A DNA stretch of 64,000 nucleotides. It comes from Phallusia mammillata. Its lineage: Eukaryota > Chordata > Ascidiacea > Phlebobranchia > Ascidiidae. The stretch lies in the NCBI GenBank assembly GCA_003260075.1, contig QLIY01000004.1, positions 62,001 through 126,000 on the forward strand. Direction: 5' to 3'. A model generated the notes under the pieces. The model saw nothing but the letters and a program-made list of their open reading frames with translations, was not told the DNA's origin and made no database searches. Each line of letters starts with the position of its first letter. Position 1 is the stretch's first letter. Shown piece by piece: positions 13,567 to 25,700 of this stretch. Made by a program: the position numbers and the translations under genes.

Positions 13567-15454
13567 GTTATGATTTTTCGTTTTTTTTTTTTGCTTCAAC
13601 CAAATCGTATGTACACAAAGCAGTGGTGTGTGAACTTATGCAACCAAGGGCAAAAAGTCTGGCTGAAAACGAAGAGTTTCACCAGGATCGCCAAACCAGC
13701 CCTTTCAATCCCAAATACTTACTTCTAGTGGCAGACTTATGGCCTTGAACCGTGTCTGGGACGCAGGTGCAGGCCTAAAAGACGACGTCTAAGTAAGTGG
13801 TGCTTTGCAGAAAGAAAAGATTTGCCCAAGTCGCCGAGTTCATTTATCTTCGTCCATATTGCCGCCTTTTAACGTATCCGCCGATTGTATTCAATTGTAG
13901 CGATGCGCCTCGTGGATAATGGAAGGTTCCCGGTTATGGGGCAGTTCTCGGGTCAATGTTTTATCTTATCTTCGGCCGTGTTGCGACCTTAGAACAACGC
14001 TAAGTGGCTGATAGGTAAAAATTACAAACGACACGCGCTGTTACATGAATAGGAACTGCAAGGATTAGGCTGTCAGTAAAAAAGATCTACCCTTCCAAAA
14101 AATAGTTCTTCAGTTGCCACCATTGCAATAAACACAATCGGTGATTGAGGTAGCTACGACATAGAACATAGCTTACTTGGAGTACTTCCACTTAAAAACA
14201 GTTTGGCAGCAGAAAAAATACCACCGTCTAGAAATAAAAAATATCACTTAAAAATTGTGACAAGAGTTTTTTGAAGCCCATTAATAAATTTATTTCGAAC
14301 AAACAGTCCAATTAAAATAGAAATAAAACTCGTGTATTAAAACATAACCAAAAATTTATTTGAGACAGATTTGTTCCACCTACCCAATTGTTTTTGGACT
14401 TTTTACCAAATATAAATTCCACAGGTGACCCACGTCGCTTGTGGTGTGTCAAAGATCCTTATCGCAAAGGGTTTACGCGTCTGCTTTGAAAACATCCACA
14501 ATCGTGCAAAGCAGCTCTTTGTTGGCAGATACGTTGGTCATTTTTGCATCGCTTGAAAACTACAACTATAAACAACCAAACAGATATTCTAACTGTAACT
14601 TTGAAACTTAAACGGTTGCAATGTCTGAAAATCAACCTACATTTGCAGTTGTTTAAAAAAAGTCAGTTAAGGTCATGTAAAGTTGGTACAAGAGACATGT
14701 GGCAACTCGTGTTGTCACTTAGTCCGTCAAAACATTCGTGGAGTGTTCGCTCATAAGACTACCAAAGTCAACGTCGTCCCGGAGATTTCCAGTGGCAGCT
14801 GATACAACTCAGAGTTGCACGGTCAATTTGGGACCGAGCTTTCATTCTCATCGTTGGTCCCTTACCTTTTTGAGAAATAACTTACCAGTGTTACAATTTG
14901 GTGGTGTATTTTGACACTGGGTAATTTGCGGTGACTTGATTGATGGCTGCTGTTGCTTTCTGTAAAATTTCGGTGGTTGACAAAAATTAATGCTTATACA
15001 TTTTTGAGGGAGTTATAACCAAAAGTTTAAATACACCTACCGTTAACGAAACCGAAAAAAATCCAATATAAAACAAAAAAATGATGTTATGGAAAGTCGA
15101 CAGCATAGGCCTACTAGATAATTAAGTTCTTGAAACAATTGTATGTACACTAATGGAACAGCAAATCTGTTCAGTTCACCACATTCCTGCAGCGCCTAAG
15201 TTATATAGGTATGCTTTTTTCATGCACGCGTGATGTAGAAAATAACCGAATGTGTCAGTATGTAAGCAGCAAAGCTAATGGACAACAGTCGAAAAGACAG
15301 ATGCGCCAATAGAGCAAAAACCGTTCAAAGAACAAGATTGGAGTGACGTCGCAAAATGTCATAACAAATCCGTTAGAAGATGTGAGACAGAGGAAGTGGG
15401 GACATTTAGGACACAAACGACAATAAAGGCAGCCACTTGGCCGACCCTTGACAT
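13567..15454 (-). CDS. Candidate small spliced gene, unrecognised (tentative)
   Basis: Two minus-strand exons stand out. Exon 14886-14959 (acceptor TTTTACAG, donor GTAAGT) reads as KQQQPSIKSPQITQCQ followed by NTPPNCNT. Exon 14177-14227 (acceptor TTTCTAG, donor GTAAGC) reads as DGGIFSAAKLFLSGSTP. Their shared junction is phase 1 and both are open only in the joined frame. Upstream, an ATG at 15454 opens MSRVGQVAAFIVVCVLNVPT, which looks like a signal peptide. Downstream, a 52-base segment near 13727-13778 is also bordered by AG and GTAAGT. How exons 1 and 4 onward connect is not clear. I recognise no family; this may be a small secreted protein or chance splice sites. Confidence 0.28.
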
Positions 15455-15766
15455 TTTCCACTTTCACCGCGCGTGGGGCAAAGATTCAAAAACAAAGCAA
15501 CGCGTCTTTTATCTCTGATCGCCCACGAAGTCTTCCGCCAAAATGCTACAAACTGAAATACTCGAAAAATATATTTCTGCAACAAATATTTTGAGTTTAA
15601 ATTGAGTATGAGAAAAATTTATCGTAGAATATATTTGCATGTTAAACATAAAAGAATTAATGTAATAGCCTTATTAAATCACTAAAATAACACAATAATT
15701 GTGAACGCTAATTTTGATATGTACCTGAAAATGATTGTCCATGATTTTCTTTTTGTCAATGATATT

Positions 15767-15779
15767 TGTGTGTGTGTGT
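15767..15779. repeat. Short TG dinucleotide repeat
   Basis: About six TG units in AT-rich spacer DNA. Confidence 0.85.
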
Positions 15780-18700
15780 CCACTGACAGCAAAATATTGC
15801 ATTATTCAGTCTTTATCTAGGCAACATTTTTTTTCATCTTACAAAGTCGCTCAAAGCTGGACAGAGTATTTTTTTCAATATTCCGTGGGAAGAATGTACA
15901 GTAAACCTTAAAGAAATGTTAAAAGTTAAAACGAAAATAAAACTGTCAAAAAACCTTAAAACAAGTATGATGTCAGCTCCATTTGAAGTCGACCGAAGAA
16001 GGTGGTCCCACTTTCTGGCACTAACGACTTGTATGCACAGGGATTACAAAACAGACAAAGTCCTTGGGGTCGGGAGGCAATTTATCGTTGTGCAAATATC
16101 ACTTTGACAGGTGTGGACGCGCTTGGCAAAGAATATGAAGCGAAAGGCACCCGTCGCTGGTCAGAAAAGGAATTCCGAGGGCTTAACAAATGTGTAAAGC
16201 GGATCTTCTCCGTTGAGGCTGTTACACGCTTCAGCTGCAATAAATGTTTGATTTGTTAAAAGCTTGCAATATTGGTACAAAGTGAAGCTGGGTGTATTTA
16301 CGAGTGCTACTGTCAACTAAGTAGGTGACGAGAGACGTTGCATTTCCGGATTCATTAAAATTGGACGTCCACCCCAAAATTTGTAAATCATGTTTTTCAA
16401 CTCGTTGCTATCAAAGAAATGTTCAGACGATGACGTTGATATTTTAAAAAATTTCAAGGCACAAATTCGCTTCTTTAAAGATCTGGGTGTCAATGGTTCC
16501 ATCTTTGGAGATGAACCAATAACAAGTTAAGAAAACTTTACATACTACGGTTCCTTTCGACCTGTTATGCGTGTATTTTACATTCCTAACTGCCTGATTA
16601 ATCACATCTTAGTTCGTCACTGTTCAGGTGCATTTTGAGGGACATTGTATAGTTAAGCGAAACTACTAAATCATAGTTTTGCTGCTTCAATCTTGAAAAC
16701 GCCACGGTTTGAAAGAGTAGAATGGTCTTAGGTTAACCCAATGTCGACCATAACCTTTAGGGGAGTCGGGACCGGATAAAGACAAGACGTTAAGGATAAG
16801 AGAATTACGCTTGTCTACATAGCATCGCGTTACCGCTTGCAAGCGAACCCTGCATAAGAGTCACGTGCGCTCAGTACATAATCTCCTAAATGATTCGCCC
16901 GTGTCAAGAAAGGGTAAGGGTTAAAATAAATGCTAGTACGTCGGTGAATATATGTAGCAGGAAAAATAGTTTTCAGAAGAATACAATCACTATCATACAG
17001 TTTCCTGTAATGTGAAAGTAGAACAACTTGTTTTATGCTTGTTATACTTATAGATGCACTCGTCCAAGGCCGTTTTTTTGAAACGCTTTGGAGTAAACAT
17101 AAAAAGTAATTAACAAAAACAAAGATAGTCACAAAACATCAGGCTAACAGGATGTTTAACAATGATTTATTTCAGTGTGTGGATTAAGGTATATTCACAA
17201 GCAAACAAGTCTTGTGTATGCAAAGGTCATGCGCTTATGTTTACGGTCATTTCGCCTCATCCCTTCTACTTTTCCGCTGCGACCGCGGAATGCAAGTTTC
17301 TGGCATCGGGCCCGAACCCGGTTACCACACGGATAACCCTACATGACTGAGGTGGACTGCAAAACCAACAACCAAACGAAAATGAAAGCGAACACGCAAC
17401 ACGCGGCTCCAGCACCGGACATACATCAACATGCCGCGAGGGGCAGGGTGACATCCTAGGCCCTAAGAGGCTCCTAAGCATGATAAAACGGTGTCGGGGG
17501 CCCGTGGACTAGTCCCCATTAGCCCAGTGGATTTCAGGGACCCTCGACTGTCAATGGCTGGATACACGTTGAAATTCGGCACGGGAGATAACCCTTGTGA
17601 CTTTGAACTCAGTACTCTTTGGTATCGTAGCTCAAACGGGCTTTCATAGACACATCCACCGTATAAGGACGAATACCAAAGCCCAATATCACGGGATGCC
17701 ACACCTGGGCGTTTTAACCGCGTCCGATCTACGCTGGTGGTAAATACGGCGCTGAGTGAAGCCAATGTCGCGTGGGCAACTTGTATCGGATTACGTGAGG
17801 CCTGAGAACATGACTGTTGAAAGATGTTTGTTGTCGGATGTCACGTAAAAGTGTGCCCTGGCGCATTCCTTCGGATCAAAGCCACTTGATAGCGCACTTG
17901 CGAGCGGTTTAAGAGCGATCAATCATTGCATGCGGGTCAATATAATAGAATCGCTCGTCATGTTTAAATTTTCTTAAACAACTATGCAAATGTGCATAAC
18001 CTGGTCTTGATATTAGTTTGTGTATAAACCAAGCGAATAAAAAAATAATTCATAGCAAATCCTTTATCAATGCTAAAGTTTTTCAGTTCTAAAGATTCTA
18101 GCTCACAAATGCCAGTACGCCACGTGGTCAAGTTCGTTACGCGATTACATGTACCAGTCACAAAAGTAAACTTTTATTAGATCCGATTTACAAAAAAAAC
18201 ATTAAAAACCACAGCGATTTTAATTGTCCAGTCTCTATAACATACGACCAAGCTTGTGAGTAAAGAACGGTGGGAAAATGAGATAGCAGGAAGTTCCATG
18301 TGTCAGTCAGGCGGCCTGTTGGCGACTGACCCCGTGGCAAAAGCTTGACCTTGTTCACTTTTCAAGGTCAGTTTACTGAGCACGCCATGGGACAGTCTAT
18401 TCTCGTCGCAAGAATTGACATCAGAGACGTTTACAGTGGACACCAAAAACTTCACATAGTATCAAATCATGTCTTGATGCTGACGAAAGCACATAATTAG
18501 GACTGTAATTAGTTTTTTGCAAACAGCTTATTTAATAAACAAACAAACAAAACCCCTTTTAATAAATGCGTTTATTAAGTTTTGTTTGTAACTTTTCAAG
18601 TTAAACTGTATTTGATCCCAATATGAGTTGTCAATGTATGCAGTTACATTGATCGGGTAAATGTGCTCGGTATACTCTAGTTACTCACGACACAACATGC

Positions 18701-19811
18701 TAAGGTTAACAGGCGCTGTCATTAAGATAGCGGTCCCATAAAGTCAAAAGAAAATGTCACCAGTGACAAATTACCTGATCTCGTAAGTGACCGAAAGTAT
18801 GTGTTTTCAACCAGGCCCCATCTCACGTTAAGCGGCGATTCGAGGGCTCTATCCCCGCGTGTTCTTGACCCCGCAGTTGACAGGCGGAGTCTATGCAAAC
18901 AAGCCGAATCTAGCGATGCTACCGACTCGCCGCGCGGCAAAGACCCCTTCACTTGATCCATGACCGCTAACGTTGGGTTGAATGTCTGGACAGTGAAGGG
19001 CTACACGACACAGCTGGCATTTGGTTACAAAGACATCGTTTAACCCTGTCGCGGCCGTCTCGCTCCTGCTTGTTTGACATAGCCCTGTATACACACAGCT
19101 TAGGGCCTGAACACACGCGCGGCGGACTGACCTATTGTCCCTTGTACTTCGGCCATGGTGGAGGTCAACAGTGCTTCTGCTGGACATTAGTGGACACTAC
19201 GCTTCGCACGGATTGGAATTCATAGCCACGATCACCGTGTCTTCATGGTCATGACATCATCGAATATTGCGCGTGTCGGTGGGTGGCGCTTGCGTTGTCG
19301 TAACTGAAAAGAGCAATACAAAATAACCTAATGCAACAAACTTTATTCAGTTTTGTATTAAAGATAGTTATATCGCTAAAATATTGCAGTTTTGTTTGTG
19401 CCGTGCATTACTCCTTTGTGCGGAGTACTAGCAGGTTCAAAGGTGGTTAGTTACTAGAAACTGTAGTAATGAAGTATGGCACAAACCCGGAACATAACAA
19501 AAAATTTAGATGTTTTAAAAAACGTTTAACCCCCGCCCTCTTTTCGTTACTTCCTTGGGTTCCCGCAAATCGATCTTGATGCAGTTGATTATAAATTGCC
19601 AGAAAATGTTTAAAAGAAAATGTGTGGCAACCATGTACTGTACCATAGCCTCCATGAACGCTTCTTGCACATAGCGAAAAAAATGTAAAATGTAACATAG
19701 CGTTTGCACTTCATGCATACCGGATTTTCAGATCGCGCTAAAGCCGGCGCCATCGTTTAGGTTAGAGCCGAGTTTTACACACATATTCTTATGTTAATGG
19801 TCTCCATAATA

Positions 19812-20044
19812 CAGTGGTGGCCCGCCGAACACCTTGCCTGGTTTTTTTTCCAAGCACCATATTTACCACTGTGAACATATATAAACCTTTTATCAAATAC
19901 AAGTGTAAACAAGATGGTGTTATTTATTGTTATGCTACTACAATATATATTTTAATAAAGATGGCAACCAGTTACAACAAAAAAACTCCAATGGCAAGAC
20001 AGTTGCAAATTTGGCCCTCTGGTAAAAAAGTTTGGCCATCCCTG
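19812..20044. mobile_element. hAT-type MITE
   Basis: 233 bases with ends CAGTGGTGGCC and, inverted, CAGGGATGGCC. It is flanked by the perfect 8-base duplication CCATAATA (19804-19811 and 20045-20052). No transposase remains. Confidence 0.85.
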
Positions 20045-20780
20045 CCATAATACATACTGTACAATGAGGCATACTTCGTGTGGGATCCAAAATAAGTTGC
20101 TGGTTTCAGTAAAATGGCGGACAAGTGTACGAGCCTTTTCCTTATTTCAAAGTCATGAATGATTTCTAAAGTATGCTTTTGTAATTTAAATGCTTTAAAT
20201 GGTATACAACCTCGACATGATTGTAACACATTTGTGTAACATGCTAAATATAAACCAATTTAAAAGATAAAAAGATAATTATTTATTCTATGTAACGATA
20301 TGTGCTTTTTGGACAAAACATAACGTATAGGGTGGGTACAAATTTTAGAACCGACAAATACAAGGTTGAAATTGAAAGAAATGACACCGTTTCGTTTACT
20401 ATTTTATGCGAAGCTCCGCCACCTATCTCGAACAGTGATTCACGACAACCTTATTGTCAGAGCTCCTAAAGCATTTTCGACTTTACCCAACCCTGAACGG
20501 AGGGTTGTCGCGTGCGTCTCACCCCAGTGTAGGTGGTCTCTCGCTTCGGCACTCGAAAGTAGGTTTCGCTCGGAGGAATGCATCGGAAATGACAGGGGCG
20601 CAATGAGGGGCACGAGACAACGGCGCGCTTGTCGCCTAAACCGGGCTTAGGGTTTGTGGCTTACTGGGTGAAATAGTCTAATAAAAATTCCAAATCCTTC
20701 AAGCGTGGCGTAAAATGTGAAGTCGCCGAGACGCTAATTAAGCTGCTTTGGTCGTCCATCGCTTTTTACTAACATAAAGA

Positions 20781-20791
20781 GGGGGGGGGGG
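20781..20791. repeat. Run of 11 G
   Basis: One of three long G homopolymers in the window; the others are in FoxL2 and in C6-like gene C. This one lies in spacer DNA. Confidence 0.9.
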
Positions 20792-22414
20792 TCAAAAAGG
20801 CGCTTTACTTTGCTGTAGGCATTATTCTACACATATTAGTATTATTTGATCAAAATTAATGCAAAAGTTAATAATAAATGAGAATGAAAAACGATTTCCA
20901 ATAAATACATATTTCGCCTAACTGGTATCTTCAGTTTTCAGCTTATCAAAGTCAATAATAATAAGTTTGTTAATAACACAGTGTTGTTTGTCGCGTGAAC
21001 AATTCCATACTGCATCCCTTTGAGTATTTAACACAGTACAAATAAAAAGTTTTAGTTGTAACCGTAGTAAAATTTGACAAATTATGGAATTTTAATTGTT
21101 GAAACATATTACCCAGTTTTGTTGTTTTAAGCGACTGGGACAATTTCAGCCAATATTTTATAAAGCTGATTTAAAAGGGTAGTTCTACAACAAAAAAAGC
21201 CAATTGAATGGATTACACAGCCCAAACATAGCATTCAGATCATTATCCATGCTAAGCTACCAAGTGCACGCGAAGGAAATATCAATTGGCGAGATAAAAC
21301 ATTTACATCGAAAACAGACGTCAAGAATATATGGGTGGTGTTCGAAATCGATGTTCTGATGTCCCGAAAGTTATTCTTCCAGTCACAGGCCGCCTACTTT
21401 CGATTGACACCCGTTGTAATTACAAAGCAACTTAACCCTTCCTGTAGAAAACGGGAATTCGGCGGATATATCCGATCGCGTGACTAAATCGCTGTTTTGA
21501 ACGTAAAACATAGGCGTATGACATCTTTAGCGTGTCATGGCCAGGTTCTCTGACATTTGGGATCTTCAGTTGAAAAGAAAAGCTGGATCATAGGCCAAAA
21601 AAATTCAACGCCCACTTTAAAACGCAGTTATTACTTTATCAGCTAAAATGATTAAGGTTGTGCTTGGCAGGGTCTAAGGATCGGCAATACACTGGTTTGG
21701 AAAGAAAGGAGTCTTTTTCATTTCCCAGAAAATGATTAAGATGTAACTAACTTAACCTTTGTTAAACAGTACTATAACATGTCGTATGCAAAAAATATAT
21801 GTGCTCAGCAAAAATCGGACCAAAACCTTAATAATAAAATAATAAACAAACTATTTTCAATTAAACCATGCGTTTCTTGGTACAATTGAGCAAACGTTAG
21901 TGCGTATGTAAGTTGTTGCTTGAGTTTCCAGACGTAAACATTCTCTCGAAAGTTAGTAAGTTGTTCTATGAACGTTGTTTAGCATAGGAGATGTCCGAAT
22001 CAGATTTTGTGCGATTTGTTTTCGCATTCCGTTGGGAGTACGTTAGCTTACTCCCGATCTTTGTCGCTTTACCCGATCTGCTCCACAAAGTATTACCAGG
22101 AAAACGCTGCTCTTGCTGATTTGCGCAATTACCATGACTGACATACTGAGATATACGCGGTCTTATGGTCAGCGTCCCTCCCTATTGTAGGATTTGGTCA
22201 ATAATAACAACTGTACATATGAAATAAGAGGAGATCATGAAACATTATTACTTTAGTCCAATAAATACCCACATAGACATCAAGCTACCTGTAAAATGAA
22301 CTCGGAAAAAGGCTGCTTATTTTATTCAGATTAAAAGAATATGCTTAGGTTGTCGCTAATTACAAGAACGATTATTTTACTTCATCAGTTACTATAACTG
22401 ATAAAAAGTATATA

Positions 22415-22768
22415 CAGTGCCGGATAAAGGGTCTGCTGGCCTGTAGGCACATTTTATAAGTGGCCCGAAAATCAGTGCCAACTGAAAAATTAGAATTATC
22501 AGTGTTGCCAAAGCATTGTCACAAAAATCGTTGTTGCAACTATAACACAGGGTACCGTGACTTGGTCGTATGTCTAACTAAATAACAACTTTGCGCGTTT
22601 TTGCGATTGAAAACGCGTTAACTAGTGTTTGGGGGTCAATCTTACGGAGTAGATCGCTTTCAATACACAAAATAATTGTTTTGAAAACATGACTAAATTT
22701 CTACGGCCTGGATTTTTGACTGGCCCGTAGGCACGTGCCTACTTTGCCTAATGGTTAATCCAGCACTG
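22415..22768. mobile_element. hAT-type MITE
   Basis: 354 bases. The left end is CAGTGCCGGATAAAG; the right end inverted is CAGTGCTGGATTAAC. The flanking duplications are AGTATATA (22407-22414) and AGTATACA (22769-22776), with one mismatch. The interior has GGCCTGTAGGCAC near the left and GGCCCGTAGGCAC near the right end. No coding capacity. Confidence 0.8.
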
Positions 22769-25700
22769 AGTATACATCGTGGCAAAAGAACAGCCGTACG
22801 CATGACTATTACCGTTAGTTTGTTCAAACAAAAAGTTGTCGGATCATTGAATCATTGAAATGTGCTATTAGTGATGCTGAATTTTAATGGTAAAATGATT
22901 ATCAGCAAACATATTTTTGGCATGTTCATTGGTTTAAAAGATGCCAATCAACACTCATATTTTTAGCTATAACATATGCTCCCCTCTATCGAATTAAAAT
23001 CAGTATCGTCTTCAATTGCGTCTGGTGCATCATGCTGTCGATAAATACTAGCGTTTCGTTTTGTATCACAAGATTAATAAATATAACTTTCAGTTTTTTG
23101 CGTTTTAATCTTGAAAGGAACCAAAACAAGTTTTCTACTAAAAGAAACCCGCATTAAACGAAACCGGAAAATGATAAATATTGCACTAACGTCCAATAAA
23201 TTCAGGGAGGTATTATTTTCCATCAGTCACGCGCCGCGCCATCGCAAATCATCAACCTACAAGCACCGAGGACGATGGACGAATACGTGCCTTTTGCCTG
23301 TCCAACCCCTCAGCCAAGGCACAGGCAACCTGCAATGTGCGAAGCGGCGCTGATGGAAGAAGATCTCAAATGGCGCATGGCCTTTATTTTTGATATTTGG
23401 CATCCGGCGGGCCGCTCATGTCAATCGACAAGCTCGCTGCGCCCTGATACCCCTTTGGCCTATAGCGGTCAACACTAAAAACTATAGGGCTCGTAGTGAA
23501 TTGATCGGGTCACTGTGTTTCACTTATGTATTACGTCATATTGATGATGGAAGAGTCATGAAGTGCGATCACGTGACCGTGACATGGGGTATTGTGGAAG
23601 GTCTATTGATGTCGTTGCTGGCAAACGCTACCCAGGGTTTTGTGCAAGCTTTTTTCGCTGCTTTCCACGCATCGAATACTTTCCAACTTACCGCCAGCTT
23701 AGCCCGACGGCCGAGGCCACGTTCGTGAGAGCAAGGTACCGTTCGCGATTAGAAAAACGGTTGACGGCAAATACGAGAGACAGTGTACTCGCTACAAGCT
23801 TCAGTATGAGATACAAGCGTCTGCCTGAATGCTTTGTTTGCTTACGATGATCCGAATTGTCACAGGTGTGTAGTAGCAATATCGGTTTGTTTATGTGAAT
23901 AGCAACGACGCCTTGACTAATTCTTGTTAGACAATAAGAGTTTAGGGTCGCGCGGCGTGACCAATAATTGGGGTTCACTTGTCGAAACTCGACGTGATCT
24001 AATCCTCTGCAAACATCGCCGCCTGCGCTTTATTGAACCCCGAGCGCCTGAGACAGTTAAGCTAGCAATTCGATGATCAGTTAGTAAGCAAAGCTGTGAC
24101 CATGTTGTCGTTTACATTTTGGTGCAAAAAAATAAGAAGGTATTGTTTGTCGGCAGATATTTTTGGTTTGAAAGATACAGCAATGCGGTGCGAGGACACA
24201 TTGCACAGGATAGGTTCTGGTTCATTTGCACCTGATAGCCAAGATTACATGAGAGATATATTGATAATGACTAATTTATTTAGCAGACAAGCTTCAGGGG
24301 AAATTTGCTCCCAAAATCACGTTTGTACAGTTAAATTCTTGTCGATTAGGTCGAGTTGTTTTTTTGATAAATGCATTTAAACACAGCTTCAACAGTGCGG
24401 CGTATTTTCTTTCAAATACATATTAATATTATCTATATGTTAAGTGTTTACGGGAGTGCGCATTATCAGCAATTAAACTGATGGCTGTCAGCCATTTTTC
24501 TATTTTTTCCCCGACTCGACAGAAGTTAGCATTGTGACCACGGATGGCTGCCATATGAAGTCCCTGTCAGGCAATCCATACCACCAAAGCTATTTATACT
24601 CATGTGAAAACATTTGTAACAATACGCTTTGCAAAGCAAAAAAAACTGGCTGCTTCTTAACTATTCCGCTATGTAACCATAACTATTCACATAAAGTGTT
24701 TTAAAAGTCGAAAACTCTGTTAAATCTAAATAAATAAAACTTTTGCCGGATTAATATCTTTTTGGGCGCAAAAAATCATTGAAAAATCGGGAATGATTGT
24801 TTGCCGTTTTGTCTGTCGCCGCCATATTGTTTGCACGGTATAAAAAAATTCTGACATTGCTGATTTCGTGTGCAGTGCTTGAACACCCCGTTTGTTACAA
24901 AGCGAACTGATTTATTCATAAGCTAATATCACAGATGTGCAATTTGTACCCAAATTTTTGAACAAGCTTAGGGCATAATTTAAGAAAAACAGCGGCATTG
25001 AAAATGGTTTGCGATTGGTGGTTTGCACGAAATATTTTCAAGGTGAGTGTTGAAACTGGTTCGTGCAATGGTTATTAGATTTGAACAGTGGTTCAGGTAT
25101 CTGTCAAACCGGGTTTGTTTAATTTAAACGTTTTTGTGCTCTCAAAACTGTGGTTGTGACAATTCATTTAAGTACGACTCTTTTAAGACAATCCATATTC
25201 CATCTAAACGAATGTAAATTACAGGCGTACTAAAAAGCAAAACTTAACCAAGTTTATAGTACGCCAGGCCTACATCGACGCTTCAGTGCTGATCCCAGTA
25301 TGAATATGTTTAACCCAGTTTAAGTTGATTTAGTGATGTTTTTGCCTTACTAGGTAAAAAATAATGCAGGCATTCGCCGGTGCCAAAAAATGTTGTTTTA
25401 CAAATTCTCTTTAGCAGCAGAAGGGTCGAAACGCAAGTCACCCAGTAAAGACTGGTTAAGTTCTCCCAATGACAGCAGAATCTTGATAAATTGGCAGGAG
25501 ACGAATTGGTGAGAACAACAAGTGACGTAAAACGCAATAACCTCCCTTTTAAGCCTTCTACTAACGGTAAAAACAAACATGGAGAAATGGACAAAATTGT
25601 AACTGGGTTTAACCTGGCGTTTTGCTTCATTAAGGAAACTTTTCATGCTAGAAGTGGGAAGAGGGGCGTAACGTTCAAAAATTCAAGGTAAATAGTAATG

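Noticed and set aside
16317..16502. Minus-strand frame with KKRICALKFFKIS
   Set aside because: No domain recognised, no clear donor, and no phase-compatible neighbour.
18530..18600. AT-rich imperfect palindrome with AAAC repeats
   Set aside because: The arms match poorly and no target duplication is visible; probably simple sequence.
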